From assembly GCF_001905445.1 (NCBI RefSeq), contig NZ_LIVQ01000006.1, positions 62,001-126,000 of the forward strand: a DNA stretch of 64,000 bases. The letters are read 5' to 3'. The notes beneath the pieces were generated by a model. The model ran no database searches. It worked only from the letters and a program-made list of their open reading frames with translations, and had not been told where the DNA came from. A program made the position numbers and the translations under genes. Position 1 is the stretch's first letter; every line of letters begins with the position of its first letter. This DNA is from Streptomyces sp. CB00455. GTDB taxonomy: Bacteria; Actinomycetota; Actinomycetes; Streptomycetales; Streptomycetaceae. Positions 15,936-24,209 of the stretch are shown piece after piece.

Positions 15936-17216
15936 TCAGCCCTTGAAGCGCGGGAAGGCGGAGCGGCCCGCGTACACGGCGGCGTCGTCGAGGATCTCCT
16001 CGATGCGCAGCAGCTGGTTGTACTTGGCGACGCGGTCCGAACGTGCCGGGGCGCCGGTCTTGATCTGACCGCAGTTCACGGCGACGGCGAGGTCGGCGAT
16101 GGTGACGTCCTCGGTCTCGCCGGAGCGGTGGGACATCATGCACTTGAAGCCGTTGCGCTGGGCCATCTCGACGGCGTCGAGGGTCTCGGTCAGCGAACCG
16201 ATCTGGTTCACCTTCACGAGCAGGGCGTTCGCGGAGCCCTCCTCGATGCCGCGGGCCAGGCGCTCGGGGTTGGTGACGAAGAGGTCGTCGCCGACGATCT
16301 GGACCTTGGAGCCCAGCTTGTCGGTGAGGGTCTTCCAGCCGGCCCAGTCGTCCTCGTACAGCGGGTCCTCGATGGAGACCATCGGATACGCGGAGACGAG
16401 CTCCTCGTAGTACTCGGTCATCTCGGCGGCCGAGCGGGACTGGCCCTCGAACTCGTACTTGCCGTCCTTGTAGAACTCGGACGCGGCGACGTCGAGCGCG
16501 AGCGCGATGTCCTTGCCCGGGGTGTAGCCGGCCTGCTTGATGGCCTCGACGATGAGGTCGAGCGCGGCGCGGTTGGACTCCAGGTTCGGGGCGAAGCCGC
16601 CCTCGTCACCGAGGCCGGTGGACAGGCCCTTGGTGTGGAGGACCTTCTTGAGGGTGTGGTAGACCTCCGCGCCCCAGCGCAGCGCCTCGGAGAAGGACTC
16701 CGCGCCGATCGGGGCGATCATGAACTCCTGGATGTCCACGTTGGAGTCGGCGTGCGACCCACCGTTGAGGATGTTCATCATCGGAACGGGCAGCAGGTGC
16801 GCGTTCGGGCCGCCGAGGTAGCGGAAGAGCGGAAGGTCCGAGGCCTCGGACGCGGCGTGCGCGACGGCGAGGGACACGCCGAGGATGGCGTTGGCGCCGA
16901 GGGAGCCCTTGTTGTCGGTGGCGTCCAGGTCGAACATGGCCTGGTCGATCAGGCGCTGCTCGGTGGCGTCGTAGCCGACGAGCTCCGGGCCGATCTGCTC
17001 GATGACGGCGAGGACGGCCTTCTCGACACCCTTGCCGAAGTAACGGTTGGGGTCACCGTCACGGAGCTCGATGGCCTCGAATGCACCGGTGGAGGCGCCG
17101 GACGGGACTGCAGCACGGCCGGTGCTGCCATCGTCGAGGCCCACCTCGACCTCGACCGTGGGGTTGCCTCGGGAGTCCAGGATTTCCCGGGCTACGACGA
17201 CGTCGATGGACGGCAC
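15936..17216 (-). CDS. eno: Enolase (phosphopyruvate hydratase)
   Basis: A 426-residue glycolytic enzyme interconverting 2-phosphoglycerate and phosphoenolpyruvate. It has the N-terminal signature REILDSRGNPTVEVEV, the substrate loop SGASTGAFEA, metal ligands in LALDVAASEF, SIEDPL and VGDDLFVTN, and the C-terminal signature LLVKVNQIGSLTETLDA with the catalytic lysine region and MMSHRSGETED. The GTG start was preferred because AGAAGGAG lies six bases before it; an ATG two codons upstream (17222) abuts that Shine-Dalgarno and is less likely. It precedes divIC in the same direction and follows rpfA. Confidence 0.96.
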   Translation of the reverse strand: MPSIDVVVAREILDSRGNPTVEVEVGLDDGSTGRAAVPSGASTGAFEAIELRDGDPNRYFGKGVEKAVLAVIEQIGPELVGYDATEQRLIDQAMFDLDATDNKGSLGANAILGVSLAVAHAASEASDLPLFRYLGGPNAHLLPVPMMNILNGGSHADSNVDIQEFMIAPIGAESFSEALRWGAEVYHTLKKVLHTKGLSTGLGDEGGFAPNLESNRAALDLIVEAIKQAGYTPGKDIALALDVAASEFYKDGKYEFEGQSRSAAEMTEYYEELVSAYPMVSIEDPLYEDDWAGWKTLTDKLGSKVQIVGDDLFVTNPERLARGIEEGSANALLVKVNQIGSLTETLDAVEMAQRNGFKCMMSHRSGETEDVTIADLAVAVNCGQIKTGAPARSDRVAKYNQLLRIEEILDDAAVYAGRSAFPRFKG

Positions 17217-17325
17217 GAGCATCTCCTTCTGGGATGTGACGCTGGGTGTGCGGTGGCGTCAGGCCGTGGGATGGCCTTGCCGCCTAGAGCCTAACCGGAT
17301 CCGGGCAGTCGGCCTGCCGACCGCC

Positions 17326-17351
17326 CGGCCCCTGGGACGAAAAAGGGGCCG
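17326..17351. terminator. Hairpin with internal T-run in the rpfA-eno gap
   Basis: Arms cggcccct and aggggccg; on the minus strand the loop starts with TTTTT. It could end rpfA readthrough or be part of the eno leader. Confidence 0.45.
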
Positions 17352-17413
17352 AATACCCCTCTTGTGGGACATAGGGCTCTTGGCTGCCGCGGTTCCGGTG
17401 GCGCACACGCCGC

Positions 17414-17445
17414 CGCCCGGCGCGTGGGGGGATACGCGCCGGGCG
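17414..17445. terminator. Terminator hairpin downstream of rpfA
   Basis: Perfect 11-bp arms cgcccggcgcg and its complement with a ten-base loop, 57 bases after the rpfA stop. Confidence 0.75.
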
Positions 17446-17501
17446 GTGGGGATGTGCGTACATGCGTACGACGATCACGCGTGCGGCCGCGGCCGCAGCG
17501 G

Positions 17502-18206
17502 TCAGCTGAGCTTCAGCTTCTGACCCGGGAAGATCAGGTCGGCGTCCGGGACGATGTCCTTGTTCAGCTCGAAGAGCTTCTCCCAGCCGCCCGTGACGCC
17601 GTTGGCATCGGCGATGGTGCCCAGGGTGTCGCCGGACTTGACCTCGTAGGAGCCGTTGCCGGTCTTGGGGGCCTCGGACTTCGGCTTGGCCGGAGCCGGG
17701 GCCTGGGAACGCTCAGAGCGGGTGGTCGGCACCTCGGAGCGCTTGGTCTCCTTCTTCGGCGTGACCTTCTGCTCGGTCTTCTTCGGCTCGGCCTTCGGCT
17801 TGGCCGGGGTCTCGGAGCCGCCACCGGAGTAGGACGAGTTCGACAGGCCGACGCCACAGGACGGCCAGGCACCCTTGCCCTGGCTCTTGAGGACCTTCTC
17901 GGCGACGGCTATCTGCTGGGACTTCGAGGCCTGGTTGGCCTGCGCGGCGTACGACTTGCCGCCGTACGCGGCCCACGTGGAGGACGAGAACTGCAGTCCG
18001 CCGTAGTAGCCGTTGCCGGTGTTGATGGCCCAGTTGCCACCCGACTCGCAGGAGGCGACCCGGTCCCACTCGGACGCCGTGGCGGCGCTCGCGGAGCCCG
18101 CGGCCATCAGGGGGGCGGCGACGGCCACACCGGCGACACCGGCGAGCGTGACGATGCGGACGGCCTTGGAACCGCGGCGGTGCTTGCCCTTGCCGGAAAG
18201 CAGCAT
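17502..18206 (-). CDS. rpfA: Resuscitation-promoting factor RpfA with LysM domain
   Basis: A 234-residue secreted muralytic enzyme. A basic Arg/Lys N terminus and hydrophobic segment (VTLAGVAGVAVAAPLMAAGSASA) form the signal peptide. The lysozyme-like Rpf domain follows: ATASEWDRVASCESGGNW with the catalytic Glu in CESGGNW, then GYYGGLQFSSSTWAAYGG. A Lys/Pro/Glu-rich linker (about residues 120-185) leads to a C-terminal LysM domain (YEVKSGDTLGTIADANGV) that binds peptidoglycan. Such proteins remodel the wall at spore germination. GAGGAG lies seven bases before the ATG. A c-di-AMP riboswitch fills the 5' leader, so expression depends on second-messenger level. A second Rpf gene lies immediately upstream in the same direction. 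Confidence 0.95.
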   Translation of the reverse strand: MLLSGKGKHRRGSKAVRIVTLAGVAGVAVAAPLMAAGSASAATASEWDRVASCESGGNWAINTGNGYYGGLQFSSSTWAAYGGKSYAAQANQASKSQQIAVAEKVLKSQGKGAWPSCGVGLSNSSYSGGGSETPAKPKAEPKKTEQKVTPKKETKRSEVPTTRSERSQAPAPAKPKSEAPKTGNGSYEVKSGDTLGTIADANGVTGGWEKLFELNKDIVPDADLIFPGQKLKLS

Positions 18207-18220
18207 GGAGTTTCTCCTCA

Positions 18221-18419
18221 CCGACGCCTGCGAGGTGAGCTGTCGGGTTCGGGCGAGTGAGTTGCCCGGTCGTGCGACCTAGCGCACGGCTTAACCCCTA
18301 GCCGGTGGCGTGACCGTCTCTCAACGGCCGCTCCCGGCACTTACCTTGGTTCCCCCGCTCCTGCCTTCGGCGCTTGACGCGACGACTGTTCCCTCCGTCC
18401 GCCGGCAGGATTCGGCGAT
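18221..18419 (-). promoter_or_regulatory. c-di-AMP riboswitch (ydaO/yuaA class) in the rpfA leader
   Basis: On the minus strand the leader contains, in order, the ydaO consensus blocks CGCCGAATCCTGCC, GCGGGGGAACCAAGG, GGGGTTAAGCCG and, close to the start codon, CCCGAACCCGACAGCTCACC then GCAGGCGT. Order and spacing fit the two-pseudoknot c-di-AMP aptamer. Known biology: rpfA of Streptomyces is controlled by a riboswitch of this class, c-di-AMP binding reducing full-length transcript. The 3' edge reaches the Shine-Dalgarno sequence. Confidence 0.9.
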
Positions 18420-18454
18420 GCGGTCGAAGGAGCCCGCTTTGGCGGGCGATTCAG

Positions 18455-18484
18455 AAGGTAGACAGGTCCCTCCCCGATGTTCAA
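18455..18484 (-). promoter_or_regulatory. Probable rpfA promoter
   Basis: On the minus strand TTGAAC (18479-18484), an 18-base spacer, then TACCTT (18455-18460). The predicted start near 18448 gives a leader of about 240 nt holding the riboswitch. The -35 lies in the loop of a hairpin with arms cctccccgatgt/acatcggggagg. Confidence 0.6.
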
Positions 18485-18502
18485 CGAGCCACATCGGGGA
18501 GG
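18469..18502. terminator. Hairpin overlapping the rpfA promoter
   Basis: Perfect 12-bp arms cctccccgatgt and its complement with a ten-base loop. It probably terminates the upstream rpf transcript, but as it covers the -35 region of rpfA it could also be an operator. A further inverted repeat, GAGACA-CA-TGTCTC, is at 18597-18610. Confidence 0.6.
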
Positions 18503-18664
18503 AACGGCCCCTACTTGCCCACCCCGAGGTGGTGTTTGCGCAGGTGAGGACGGGGTTTGCGGAAGCGCCGGGGCGGGACACGCCAGTTGACCTGAAGAGA
18601 CACATGTCTCACTTGCAGGAAACGGACAATCAGGTCTTACCGGCCGCCCGAAGTGCCCCTATTG

Positions 18665-19735
18665 CTAGGTTAGATCCAAGTTCTGGCCGGGCTTGATCAG
18701 ATCGGCGTCATTGCCGATGACCTGCTCGTTGGCCTGGTAGAGCGCGTTCCAGCCGCCCTTGAGGTCGTTGGCGTCCGCGATGGTCGCCAGGCTGTCGCCC
18801 GCCTTCACGGTGTACGTGGGGTCCGACGCGGCATCAGACGGCGCGGGCTCCTCGGCGGGCGCACCGCGGTGTTTGCCGTTGCCCTCCGAGGCCGTGGCCG
18901 GCAGGGTCGCAGGATCGGCGGAGGGCTCCGGGGTGACCGGCGCCGACGGCTGCGTCGTGGCGCCGGGAGCCGTGGGAGCCGTGGGAGCCGTGGGGGCCGT
19001 CGGGTCCGCCGACGGCGCGCCCGGGGTGGTGCCGGTGGCGGGCGGCACGGTGGGCGCGCCCGGATCCGCGGGAAGGGTCGGCGCGGCCGGGTCCGCCGGG
19101 ACCACCGGAGGGGTGGGGGACGTCGTCGGCTCGTCGGGCGCGGGCATGACGGGCAGTCCGAGGGACGGCGCGAGCGGGCCGTCGGGAAGCACGAGGGAGG
19201 GGCTGCCGGAGGGGCTCGGGGCGGCTTGGGTGGGCGCGCCGAAGTCCGTGGAGGGTTTGCCGCCCCCGATGGTGGGCACAGTGTCGTCCGGGCGGGACGG
19301 TGTGGCGCCGGCGGCGCCGGAGCCGCCAGGCAGGCCGGGGTCGACATCGGCGGCGGGGCCCTGTCGGTCCAGTCCGGCCGAGGCGGCGCACAGCGGCCAC
19401 GCCTGCGGGCCCTGGGAGGCCAGCACCCGCTCGGCCACGGCGATCTGCTGGGACCTGCTCGCCAGGTCGGCCCGCTCTGCGAAGTCGAGACCGCCGGCGC
19501 TCTTCCACTGCTCCTGGGTGAACTGGAGGCCGCCGTACTGGCCGCTGCCGAAGTTGGCACTCCAGCTGCCGCCGCTCTCGCATTCGGCGACCTTGTCCCA
19601 GGTGGCGGTGTCCGCCGCGCTCGCGCTCGTGGCGGCGAGCAGCGGCAGGGCCAGTGCGGAGCCGGTGACTCCGGCAGTGACGACTATCGCGGGCACCTGA
19701 CGGGGCCGTCTGTGGCGGCCGTTCCCGGAACGCAT
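18665..19735 (-). CDS. Second resuscitation-promoting-factor-like protein, long linker and LysM
   Basis: A 356-residue secreted protein. A signal peptide (about residues 15-42, ending TSASAAD) precedes an Rpf lysozyme-like domain with the catalytic Glu in VAECESGGSW and the motif GQYGGLQFTQEQWKSAGG. A low-complexity linker of about 170 residues rich in Pro, Ala, Thr, Ser and Gly follows, then a C-terminal LysM (YTVKAGDSLATIADANDL). The long linker would let the catalytic domain reach through the wall. From memory this position corresponds to rpfC of S. coelicolor, but the letter is not certain. A promoter TTGTGA-N18-TAGGTT lies 40 bases upstream. No riboswitch precedes this copy. Confidence 0.92.
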   Translation of the reverse strand: MRSGNGRHRRPRQVPAIVVTAGVTGSALALPLLAATSASAADTATWDKVAECESGGSWSANFGSGQYGGLQFTQEQWKSAGGLDFAERADLASRSQQIAVAERVLASQGPQAWPLCAASAGLDRQGPAADVDPGLPGGSGAAGATPSRPDDTVPTIGGGKPSTDFGAPTQAAPSPSGSPSLVLPDGPLAPSLGLPVMPAPDEPTTSPTPPVVPADPAAPTLPADPGAPTVPPATGTTPGAPSADPTAPTAPTAPTAPGATTQPSAPVTPEPSADPATLPATASEGNGKHRGAPAEEPAPSDAASDPTYTVKAGDSLATIADANDLKGGWNALYQANEQVIGNDADLIKPGQNLDLT

Positions 19736-19773
19736 GAGGCTGCACCTTTCGCATAACGGCGGGGTAACGGCAG

Positions 19774-19803
19774 AACCTAGCGGCCTTCGAACGATTGTCA
19801 CAA
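19774..19803 (-). promoter_or_regulatory. Probable promoter of the second rpf gene
   Basis: On the minus strand TTGTGA (19798-19803), an 18-base spacer and TAGGTT (19774-19779). The predicted start is about 30 bases upstream of the ATG. Confidence 0.55.
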
Positions 19804-19838
19804 CTCCGGTCGGAAACTGACAGCCAATCAGTCGCGCT

Positions 19839-21113
19839 TCAGATGTTTCGGGGTGTGAAGTGCACGGGAAGGGTGCGCAGGCCACGCATGATCAGTCCGC
19901 CGCGCCAGCGCAGGTCCCCGGGTGGAACGGCGAGTTCCAGATCCGGCAGACGCGTGAGCAAAGTCGCAAGCGCGGTCTGACCTTCAAGTCGCGCGAGCGG
20001 GGCGCCCAGGCAGTAGTGGATGCCGTGCCCGTATCCGAGGTGCTGGTTGTCGGTGCGGGAGAGGTCCAGGGTGTCCGGTTCGGCGAAGCGTTCCGGGTCC
20101 CGGTCGGCGGCTGCCAGGACCACCAGGACCGGGTCGCCGGCCGCCACCGACCGCCCGCCGAGGGTCAGCGGTTCGGTGGCGAAGCGCCAGGTGGCCAGCT
20201 CCACGGGGCCGTCGTAGCGCAGTAGTTCCTCGACCCCGGTCTCCAGCAGTCCCCTTTCGCCGGCCGCGAGGGAGGCCTGGAGGAGCGCGCGCTGGTCCGG
20301 GTTGGCGAAGAGGGAGTGGACGCCGTTGCCGATGAGGTTCACGGTCGTCTCGAACCCCGCGAAGAGCAGGATGAAGGCCATGGCCGTGGCCTCGGCCTCG
20401 GTGAGGTGGTCGCCGTGATCGCTCGCGCGGATCAAATCCGAGATGAGGTCATTGCCGAGATCATCCCTTTTGCGGTGGATGAGTTCGCCGAGGTAGGTCC
20501 GCATCTGCTTCACGGCGCGCGCGACGCCGCCGCGCGGGCCGCCGCCGTGGCGGATCATCATCCCCGCCCAGTCCCGGAAGTCGTCCTGGTCCTCGCGCGG
20601 CACGCCCAGCATCTCGCAGATGGCGTAGATGGGGAGCGGGAAGGCGAACTCGTGGATGAGGTCCGCCTCGCCCTTCGCCGCGAACCGGTCGATGAGGTGG
20701 TCGGTGAGCTCCTGCACGCGCGGGGTGAACTCGGCGACCCTGCGGGGAGTGAAGGCCTTCGACACCAGCCGCCGCAACCGGGTGTGGTCCGGCGGGTCGA
20801 TGTTGAGCAGGTGCGTCATCAGCTCCGCCTTGCGCTCCCCCGGGATCCCGGTCTTGCCCTTGGCGTGCGCCGGCTCCGCGTGGTGCGCCGGATTCTTGCT
20901 GAGCCGCTGGTCGGCGAGGGCCTGGCGGGCGTCGGCGTACCGGGTGACCAGCCACGCCTCGACCCCGCTGGGGAGCGTGGTGCGGTGCACCGGGGAGTGC
21001 TCGCGCAGCCAGGCGTAGGCCGGGTAGGGGTCGGTGGCGAACGCCCAGTCGAACAGGGTCGGGCCCTGGGTCGGAGGGGACGCGGCGGGGTCTGCGGGGA
21101 TCTGCTCGTGCAC
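19839..21113 (-). CDS. Cytochrome P450, CYP107-like
   Basis: A 424-residue soluble bacterial P450. The I-helix oxygen-activation motif is LLFAGFETTVNLI, with Phe in place of the usual His of AGHETT. The K-helix ExxR is in VEELLRYDGP and the heme loop is LGYGHGIHYCLGAPLARLEG with axial Cys368. It has the length and motif set of macrolide- or xenobiotic-oxidising CYP107 enzymes; the substrate cannot be inferred. The GTG at 21113 was chosen because the protein then begins at the normal family N terminus; no Shine-Dalgarno is visible. No ferredoxin gene is adjacent, but the divergent neighbour is a flavin reductase with a globin domain that might supply electrons; this is speculation. Confidence 0.9.
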   Translation of the reverse strand: MHEQIPADPAASPPTQGPTLFDWAFATDPYPAYAWLREHSPVHRTTLPSGVEAWLVTRYADARQALADQRLSKNPAHHAEPAHAKGKTGIPGERKAELMTHLLNIDPPDHTRLRRLVSKAFTPRRVAEFTPRVQELTDHLIDRFAAKGEADLIHEFAFPLPIYAICEMLGVPREDQDDFRDWAGMMIRHGGGPRGGVARAVKQMRTYLGELIHRKRDDLGNDLISDLIRASDHGDHLTEAEATAMAFILLFAGFETTVNLIGNGVHSLFANPDQRALLQASLAAGERGLLETGVEELLRYDGPVELATWRFATEPLTLGGRSVAAGDPVLVVLAAADRDPERFAEPDTLDLSRTDNQHLGYGHGIHYCLGAPLARLEGQTALATLLTRLPDLELAVPPGDLRWRGGLIMRGLRTLPVHFTPRNI

Positions 21114-21190
21114 CCGACGACCGTATCCCGGCGGCCACCTGTCATCCGATATGGGGGGTTCGTCGCGGCTGTCCGTGGATGCTCCATCGC

Positions 21191-21221
21191 TTGACCTCAC
21201 ATCGCCGGCCGTTCCTACTTT
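21191..21221 (+). promoter_or_regulatory. Promoter of the flavohemoglobin gene, leaderless type
   Basis: TTGACC (21191-21196), a 19-base spacer and TACTTT (21216-21221). The expected start is seven to eight bases later, at the GTG start codon itself. Confidence 0.55.
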
Positions 21222-21228
21222 CGGTTTT

Positions 21229-22446
21229 GTGGATGTGAGGATCTTGAAAAGCAGCTTCGCGGTGGTGGAGAGAAGGGCCGAGCACGCGGCCAAGTACTTC
21301 TACTCCCACCTCTTCTGGCACAACCCCGGCATCCGTGAGCTCTTCCCGGTCTCCGCAGAAGAGATGGAGCGCCAGCGGGACCGCCTCTTCGCCGCCCTCA
21401 CCCACGTGATCGTCCACTTCGAGGACGAGGCCCTCCTGCCCTACCTCCGCGACCTGGGCAGGGACCACCGCAAGTTCCGGGCCGGTCCCGAGCACTACGC
21501 GGCCGTCGGCGCCAGCCTCCTCGCCGCGCTCGCCGAGACCTCCGGCGCTGCCTGGACCCCCGCGGTGGAGAAGGCATGGAGCGAGGCCTACCAGGTGATC
21601 GCCGACGCGATGACGGCCGGCGCCGCCGCGAGCGAGGGCCCGCCATGGTGGGACGCGGAGGTCGTGCGCCACCTGAGGTACGGACAGGACATCGGCGTCC
21701 TGACCCTGCGGCCCCACGCCCCCTTCCCCTACCTCCCCGGCCAGTACGCGAGCGTGAGCAGCGAGCGGATCCCGACGACCTGGCGCACCTACTCCATCGG
21801 CAACGCCCCCCGCCCCGACGGCACCCTCGACCTGCACGTCAGCCGGATCGAGCGGGGCCGGCTCAGCACCGCCCTGGTCCGCGGGACCCGGCCGGGCGAC
21901 GCCCTGCGCCTGGGCGCCGCCGGCGGGCGGCTGACCTTCCGCCGCGAGGGCCGGCCGGTCAGCCTGATCGCGGCCGGAACCGGCTGGGCGCCGATCCGGG
22001 CGATCCTGGAAGACCTCGCCGATCACCCTCCCGATCAGGACGTACGGCTCTTCGTGGTCGCGCGGGACGCCGCCCACCTCTACGACCGCCCGCTCATCGA
22101 CGCGTACGCCGCCGGCTCCCGCCGCTTCGCCGTCACCTACATCACGCCCGCCCCCGGGCAGCACCGCAACCAGGCCACCGCCCGGCTCACCACCGCGCTC
22201 GGCACCCGGGGCCTGTGGCCCGACCAGGACGTCTATCTCAGCGGACCGCCGCCGTTCATGGAGGAGACCGCCGGTGTGCTGGAGGGGCTGGGGGCGCGCC
22301 CCGGCCGGATCTTCCACGACACCGTGCCCGCCGCCGCGAGCGGGCACGGGCCGAACGGCCGTCCCCTCGGCCACGGGGAGTGGTTCCTCAGCCGCCCGGC
22401 GCCGCACTGGCACGATCCCTCGGCCCGCGCGCCCGGGGACCGGTGA
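21229..22446 (+). CDS. Flavohemoglobin-like protein (globin plus FAD/NAD reductase)
   Basis: A 405-residue two-part protein. The N-terminal globin (about 1-130) has a B10-region tyrosine in AKYFYSHLFW and proximal-type His80 in DLGRDHRKF, followed by the conserved GPEHYAAVGASLL. The reductase part has the FAD motif RTYSIG and the NAD-binding segment AGTGWAPIRAIL, ending in VYLSGPPPFMEE. The family oxidises nitric oxide to nitrate with O2 and NAD(P)H; some actinobacterial members of this shorter type are less well characterised. The GTG start was chosen because it coincides with the predicted transcription start and the globin begins there. The gene is divergent from the P450. Confidence 0.85.
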   Translation: MDVRILKSSFAVVERRAEHAAKYFYSHLFWHNPGIRELFPVSAEEMERQRDRLFAALTHVIVHFEDEALLPYLRDLGRDHRKFRAGPEHYAAVGASLLAALAETSGAAWTPAVEKAWSEAYQVIADAMTAGAAASEGPPWWDAEVVRHLRYGQDIGVLTLRPHAPFPYLPGQYASVSSERIPTTWRTYSIGNAPRPDGTLDLHVSRIERGRLSTALVRGTRPGDALRLGAAGGRLTFRREGRPVSLIAAGTGWAPIRAILEDLADHPPDQDVRLFVVARDAAHLYDRPLIDAYAAGSRRFAVTYITPAPGQHRNQATARLTTALGTRGLWPDQDVYLSGPPPFMEETAGVLEGLGARPGRIFHDTVPAAASGHGPNGRPLGHGEWFLSRPAPHWHDPSARAPGDR

Positions 22447-22474
22447 CCCCGCGGGGCCGGAGCGCCGCCGCGCA

Positions 22475-23530
22475 CTACCCGCCGACGCCCTCGGCCGCCC
22501 GGATCGCGTCCCGGTAGACGCGTGCCGCCGCGCGCAGGGCCGTCTCGGGGTCGATCCCCGCCGCCTCGGCCCGCGCCGCCAGCTCCAGCAGCTCGTACCC
22601 GATGCCCTCGCCGCGGGGCAGTTCCACGGCCACGCCGCCCGCGCGGGCCCGCCCCGCGAGCTTGGCCGCGAGCGCCAGGCCGGGCTGGCCCACCGGGATC
22701 CCGTCCGTGACGGACTCCCGCCGCTTCTCGACCGCCTTGGTGCGCTGCCAGTGGGCGCTGACGTCCTGCGGGGTCTTCGCCTGCGCGTCGCCGAAGACGT
22801 GGGGGTGGCGGTGGATCAGCTTCTCCACGAGGGCCCCGGCCACGTCGTCGATGGAGAACGCCCCGACGCCTTCCCCTGACTCCGCGGCGTCCCCGGCATC
22901 CCCGGCGCCTGCGGCGTCCCCGGCGTCCGCGGCCCCGGGGTGCGCGGCGCCCTCCTCCGCGATCCGCGCGTGGAAGACCACCTGGAGCAGGACGTCGCCG
23001 AGCTCCTCGCGCAGCTCCTCGCGGTCCCCGTCCTCGATGGCCTCGACCAGCTCGTACGCCTCCTCGATCGCGTACTTGGCCAGTCCCCGGTGGGTCTGGG
23101 TGGAGGTCCACGGGCACTCGCGCCGGACCCGGTCCATCACCTGGACCAGGTCGAGCAGGCGGGCACCGGGCAGGTCGTAGGAACCGGGCAGCAGCTCCAG
23201 GCCGGGCATGGAGACCCGGCCCGAACCGGCCAGCCGGGCCAGCCCGTCGGTGAGCCGCTGGTCGCCCTCGCCGCCGGGGAGCACCACGACCGTACGGCCC
23301 CCGGCGCACGCCTCGACCAGCGCCTGCGCGTCGGGAGCCTCGTGGACGACCTCGACGCCCGCCTCCCGCAGGTACGGCAGCTGCGGGTGCGCGGGGTCGG
23401 CGCAGACCACCCGGTCCGCGGCGTGCAGGGTCTGCCAGGCCGGCCAGGACAGCACGCCGGGGGCGACCCGGTGGCTGGTGGTCAGCAGGACGATGCGGCC
23501 GGTGGGCCCGGCGGGTTCGTGGTCGGTCAC
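22475..23530 (-). CDS. mazG: Nucleoside triphosphate pyrophosphohydrolase MazG with N-terminal extra domain
   Basis: A 351-residue protein. Residues about 1-115 resemble a degenerate tetrapyrrole-methylase (TP_methylase/YabN-type) domain (IVLLTTSHRVAPGVLSWPAW). The MazG core starts at LLDLVQVMDRVRRECPWTSTQTH and continues with the metal-binding EEAYELVEAIEDGDREELREELGDVLLQVVFHA (Glu and Asp ligands all present). A second helical part contains HRHPHVFGD and ends in a C-terminal helical bundle. An in-frame insert rich in Ala, Gly, Asp and Glu (about 190-225, AADAGDAAGAGDAGDAAE) interrupts the core and looks like repeat expansion. It hydrolyses non-canonical or surplus NTPs. The GTG has GGGAGG upstream. 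Near the mfd and lipoprotein genes, but not clearly in an operon with them. Confidence 0.9.
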   Translation of the reverse strand: MTDHEPAGPTGRIVLLTTSHRVAPGVLSWPAWQTLHAADRVVCADPAHPQLPYLREAGVEVVHEAPDAQALVEACAGGRTVVVLPGGEGDQRLTDGLARLAGSGRVSMPGLELLPGSYDLPGARLLDLVQVMDRVRRECPWTSTQTHRGLAKYAIEEAYELVEAIEDGDREELREELGDVLLQVVFHARIAEEGAAHPGAADAGDAAGAGDAGDAAESGEGVGAFSIDDVAGALVEKLIHRHPHVFGDAQAKTPQDVSAHWQRTKAVEKRRESVTDGIPVGQPGLALAAKLAGRARAGGVAVELPRGEGIGYELLELAARAEAAGIDPETALRAAARVYRDAIRAAEGVGG

Positions 23531-23585
23531 CCTTCGAACCTACCTCCCTGCCCGGGGGTCCGTTCCCGGCCCTGCGGCGAGAGCG

Positions 23586-24209
23586 TCAGGCCCCGGCGGG
23601 CGCCTGCTCGGGACGGGTCCGCTGGGTGATCCAGGGGGTGTCCCCGGCGCCCAGCTTGATCTGCTTGACGTCCCAGGCGCCGTAGCGCGGGTTGACCTCG
23701 ATGTGCAGCGCCTTCGCGGCGGCCCGGGCCGGCTCCTCCAGCTTCCCGTTGCCGTACTTGGCGGTCAGCTTGGTGACCAGCACCCGGTCCCGGAGGAAAC
23801 GGTCGATCTGGCCGGGCGCCATCGCCCCCTTCTGCAGGAACAGCGCCTCGAACTGCGCGGAGCCCTTGCTGTCGTCGACGTACCCCTTGCGCTCCTCCTG
23901 GATCTCCTTCGCGGAGACCGTGACGCCCGCGGTGTCGGCCATCTTGTCGATGATCCGGCTCTGGAGGATCGAGTCGAGCTTCTGGCGCTCCAGGTTGGGC
24001 GTGCTGGCGACGAGCTCGGAGGCGGACTGCCCGGAACGGTTCTGCGCGGCCCGGACCTCGTTCACCTGGGCCTGGACCGCGGAGGTGGTGATGCGTTCAC
24101 CGCCGACGACGGCCGCGGTGCCGGGTCGGGCCTGCCCCGAGCAGGCGGACAGCAGGGGGGCCGCCAGGAGCAGGGCGGTGGAGACGGAGAGCGCTGTGCG
24201 ACGGTGCAA
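23586..24209 (-). CDS. SurA N-terminal domain lipoprotein
   Basis: A 207-residue predicted lipoprotein. It starts LHRRTALSVSTALLLAAPLLSACSG, a signal peptide with lipobox LSAC, so the mature protein begins with a lipidated cysteine outside the membrane. The rest is helical and matches SurA-N-type chaperones (GERITTSAVQAQVNEVRAAQ, SILQSRIIDKMADTAGVTVSAKEIQEE), lacking the parvulin isomerase domain. The TTG start was chosen because GGAGG lies six bases upstream and the signal peptide starts there. It lies just upstream of mazG in the same direction with a 55-base gap, an arrangement that is frequent in Streptomyces. Confidence 0.87.
   Translation of the reverse strand: MHRRTALSVSTALLLAAPLLSACSGQARPGTAAVVGGERITTSAVQAQVNEVRAAQNRSGQSASELVASTPNLERQKLDSILQSRIIDKMADTAGVTVSAKEIQEERKGYVDDSKGSAQFEALFLQKGAMAPGQIDRFLRDRVLVTKLTAKYGNGKLEEPARAAAKALHIEVNPRYGAWDVKQIKLGAGDTPWITQRTRPEQAPAGA

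Noticed and set aside
21034..21228. Upstream extension of the flavohemoglobin frame
   Set aside because: The added residues overlap the divergent P450 start, contain no globin sequence, and lie upstream of the predicted promoter.
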